Origin: Trichomonas vaginalis G3
Taxonomy: Eukaryota > Parabasalia > Trichomonadida > Trichomonadidae
Direction: 5' to 3'
Length of the DNA: 64,000 nucleotides
Assembly (NCBI RefSeq): GCF_026262505.1
Contig: NC_067207.1
Location: forward strand, 14,290,082 to 14,354,081
The first letter of the stretch is position 1, and each line of letters begins with the position of its first letter. This document shows positions 63,915 to 64,000 of the stretch, one piece after another. The position numbers and the translations under genes were made by a program. Below the pieces are notes generated by a model. It ran no database searches. It was given only the letters and a program-made list of their open reading frames with translations, and was not told where the DNA came from.

Positions 63915-64000
63915 ACCCATATACATGAAAGCGTGCATGCATAAAGACAGGTATTGTCAGCAATGACTACCTGCCCAGTTATGAGTGATCAGAGAATTAC

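Noticed and set aside
1-64000. CRISPR array or bacterial operon interpretation of the tandem repeats
   Set aside because: The repeats are in-frame coding repeats or origin-like iterons without spacers, and the gene families are eukaryotic or Polinton-type.
1-64000. Trichomonad introns
   Set aside because: No pair of GTAYGT-like donor and ACTAACACACAG-like acceptor was found on reading either strand.

Overview
The window reads as nuclear DNA of a trichomonad parabasalid (Trichomonas or Tritrichomonas type). The grounds are the very AT-rich base composition, intron-poor genes with Inr-like TCAYW motifs a few bases before start codons, BspA-like leucine-rich surface proteins, the N-terminal module of the large trichomonad ankyrin family, and large Polinton (Maverick) elements. 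The species cannot be fixed from the sequence alone.

Positions 1-28922 are almost wholly Polinton. Copy 1 enters from the left edge and ends at 8653. After a 208-bp spacer, copy 2 runs from 8868 to 28916 (20,049 bp), bounded by a perfect 6-bp target duplication (AATAAT) and terminal inverted repeats of about 935 bp that begin AG and end CT. Copy 2 reads, left to right: TIR gene, small ORFs, protein-primed family B DNA polymerase with an HNH-like finger, integrase, a prim-pol/SF3 helicase bracketed by inverted iteron-like repeats, a phage-like fibre, several unassigned probable virion genes, a small-virion-protein candidate, packaging ATPase, major capsid candidate, two tiny basic amphipathic proteins, further small genes and the second TIR gene. 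Copy 1 shows the same right half with a different fibre tip. Both are fossils with multiple breaks but look young: the copies and the two TIRs are very similar.

Positions 28923-64000 are host DNA with decayed and non-autonomous transposons. Genes and relics in order: a decayed beta-helix-like surface gene (29728-30641), two 5'-truncated BspA relics (30805-32955), a 1286-residue BIG2/gp210-like glycoprotein, a GNAT acetyltransferase, an intact BspA-like membrane protein, a repeat-rich zone (42-48 kb) with a 4.67-kb TIR element and a smaller TIR element inside it, a hAT transposase gene with one frameshift, a 1,053-bp Mutator-type element with a perfect 9-bp duplication, an unassigned 659-residue helical protein, a 1711-residue protein whose N-terminal part resembles the HIRA C-terminal domain followed by K/E-rich coiled coil, and the start of an ankyrin-family protein.

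The most unusual things seen are the exchange of fibre tips between the two Polintons, the iteron-flanked primase-helicase cassette, small GC-rich double hairpins scattered through the Polintons, a duplicated-domain gene lying inside the TIRs with a TATA-like palindrome touching its start codon, and a HIRA-like protein without a beta-propeller.
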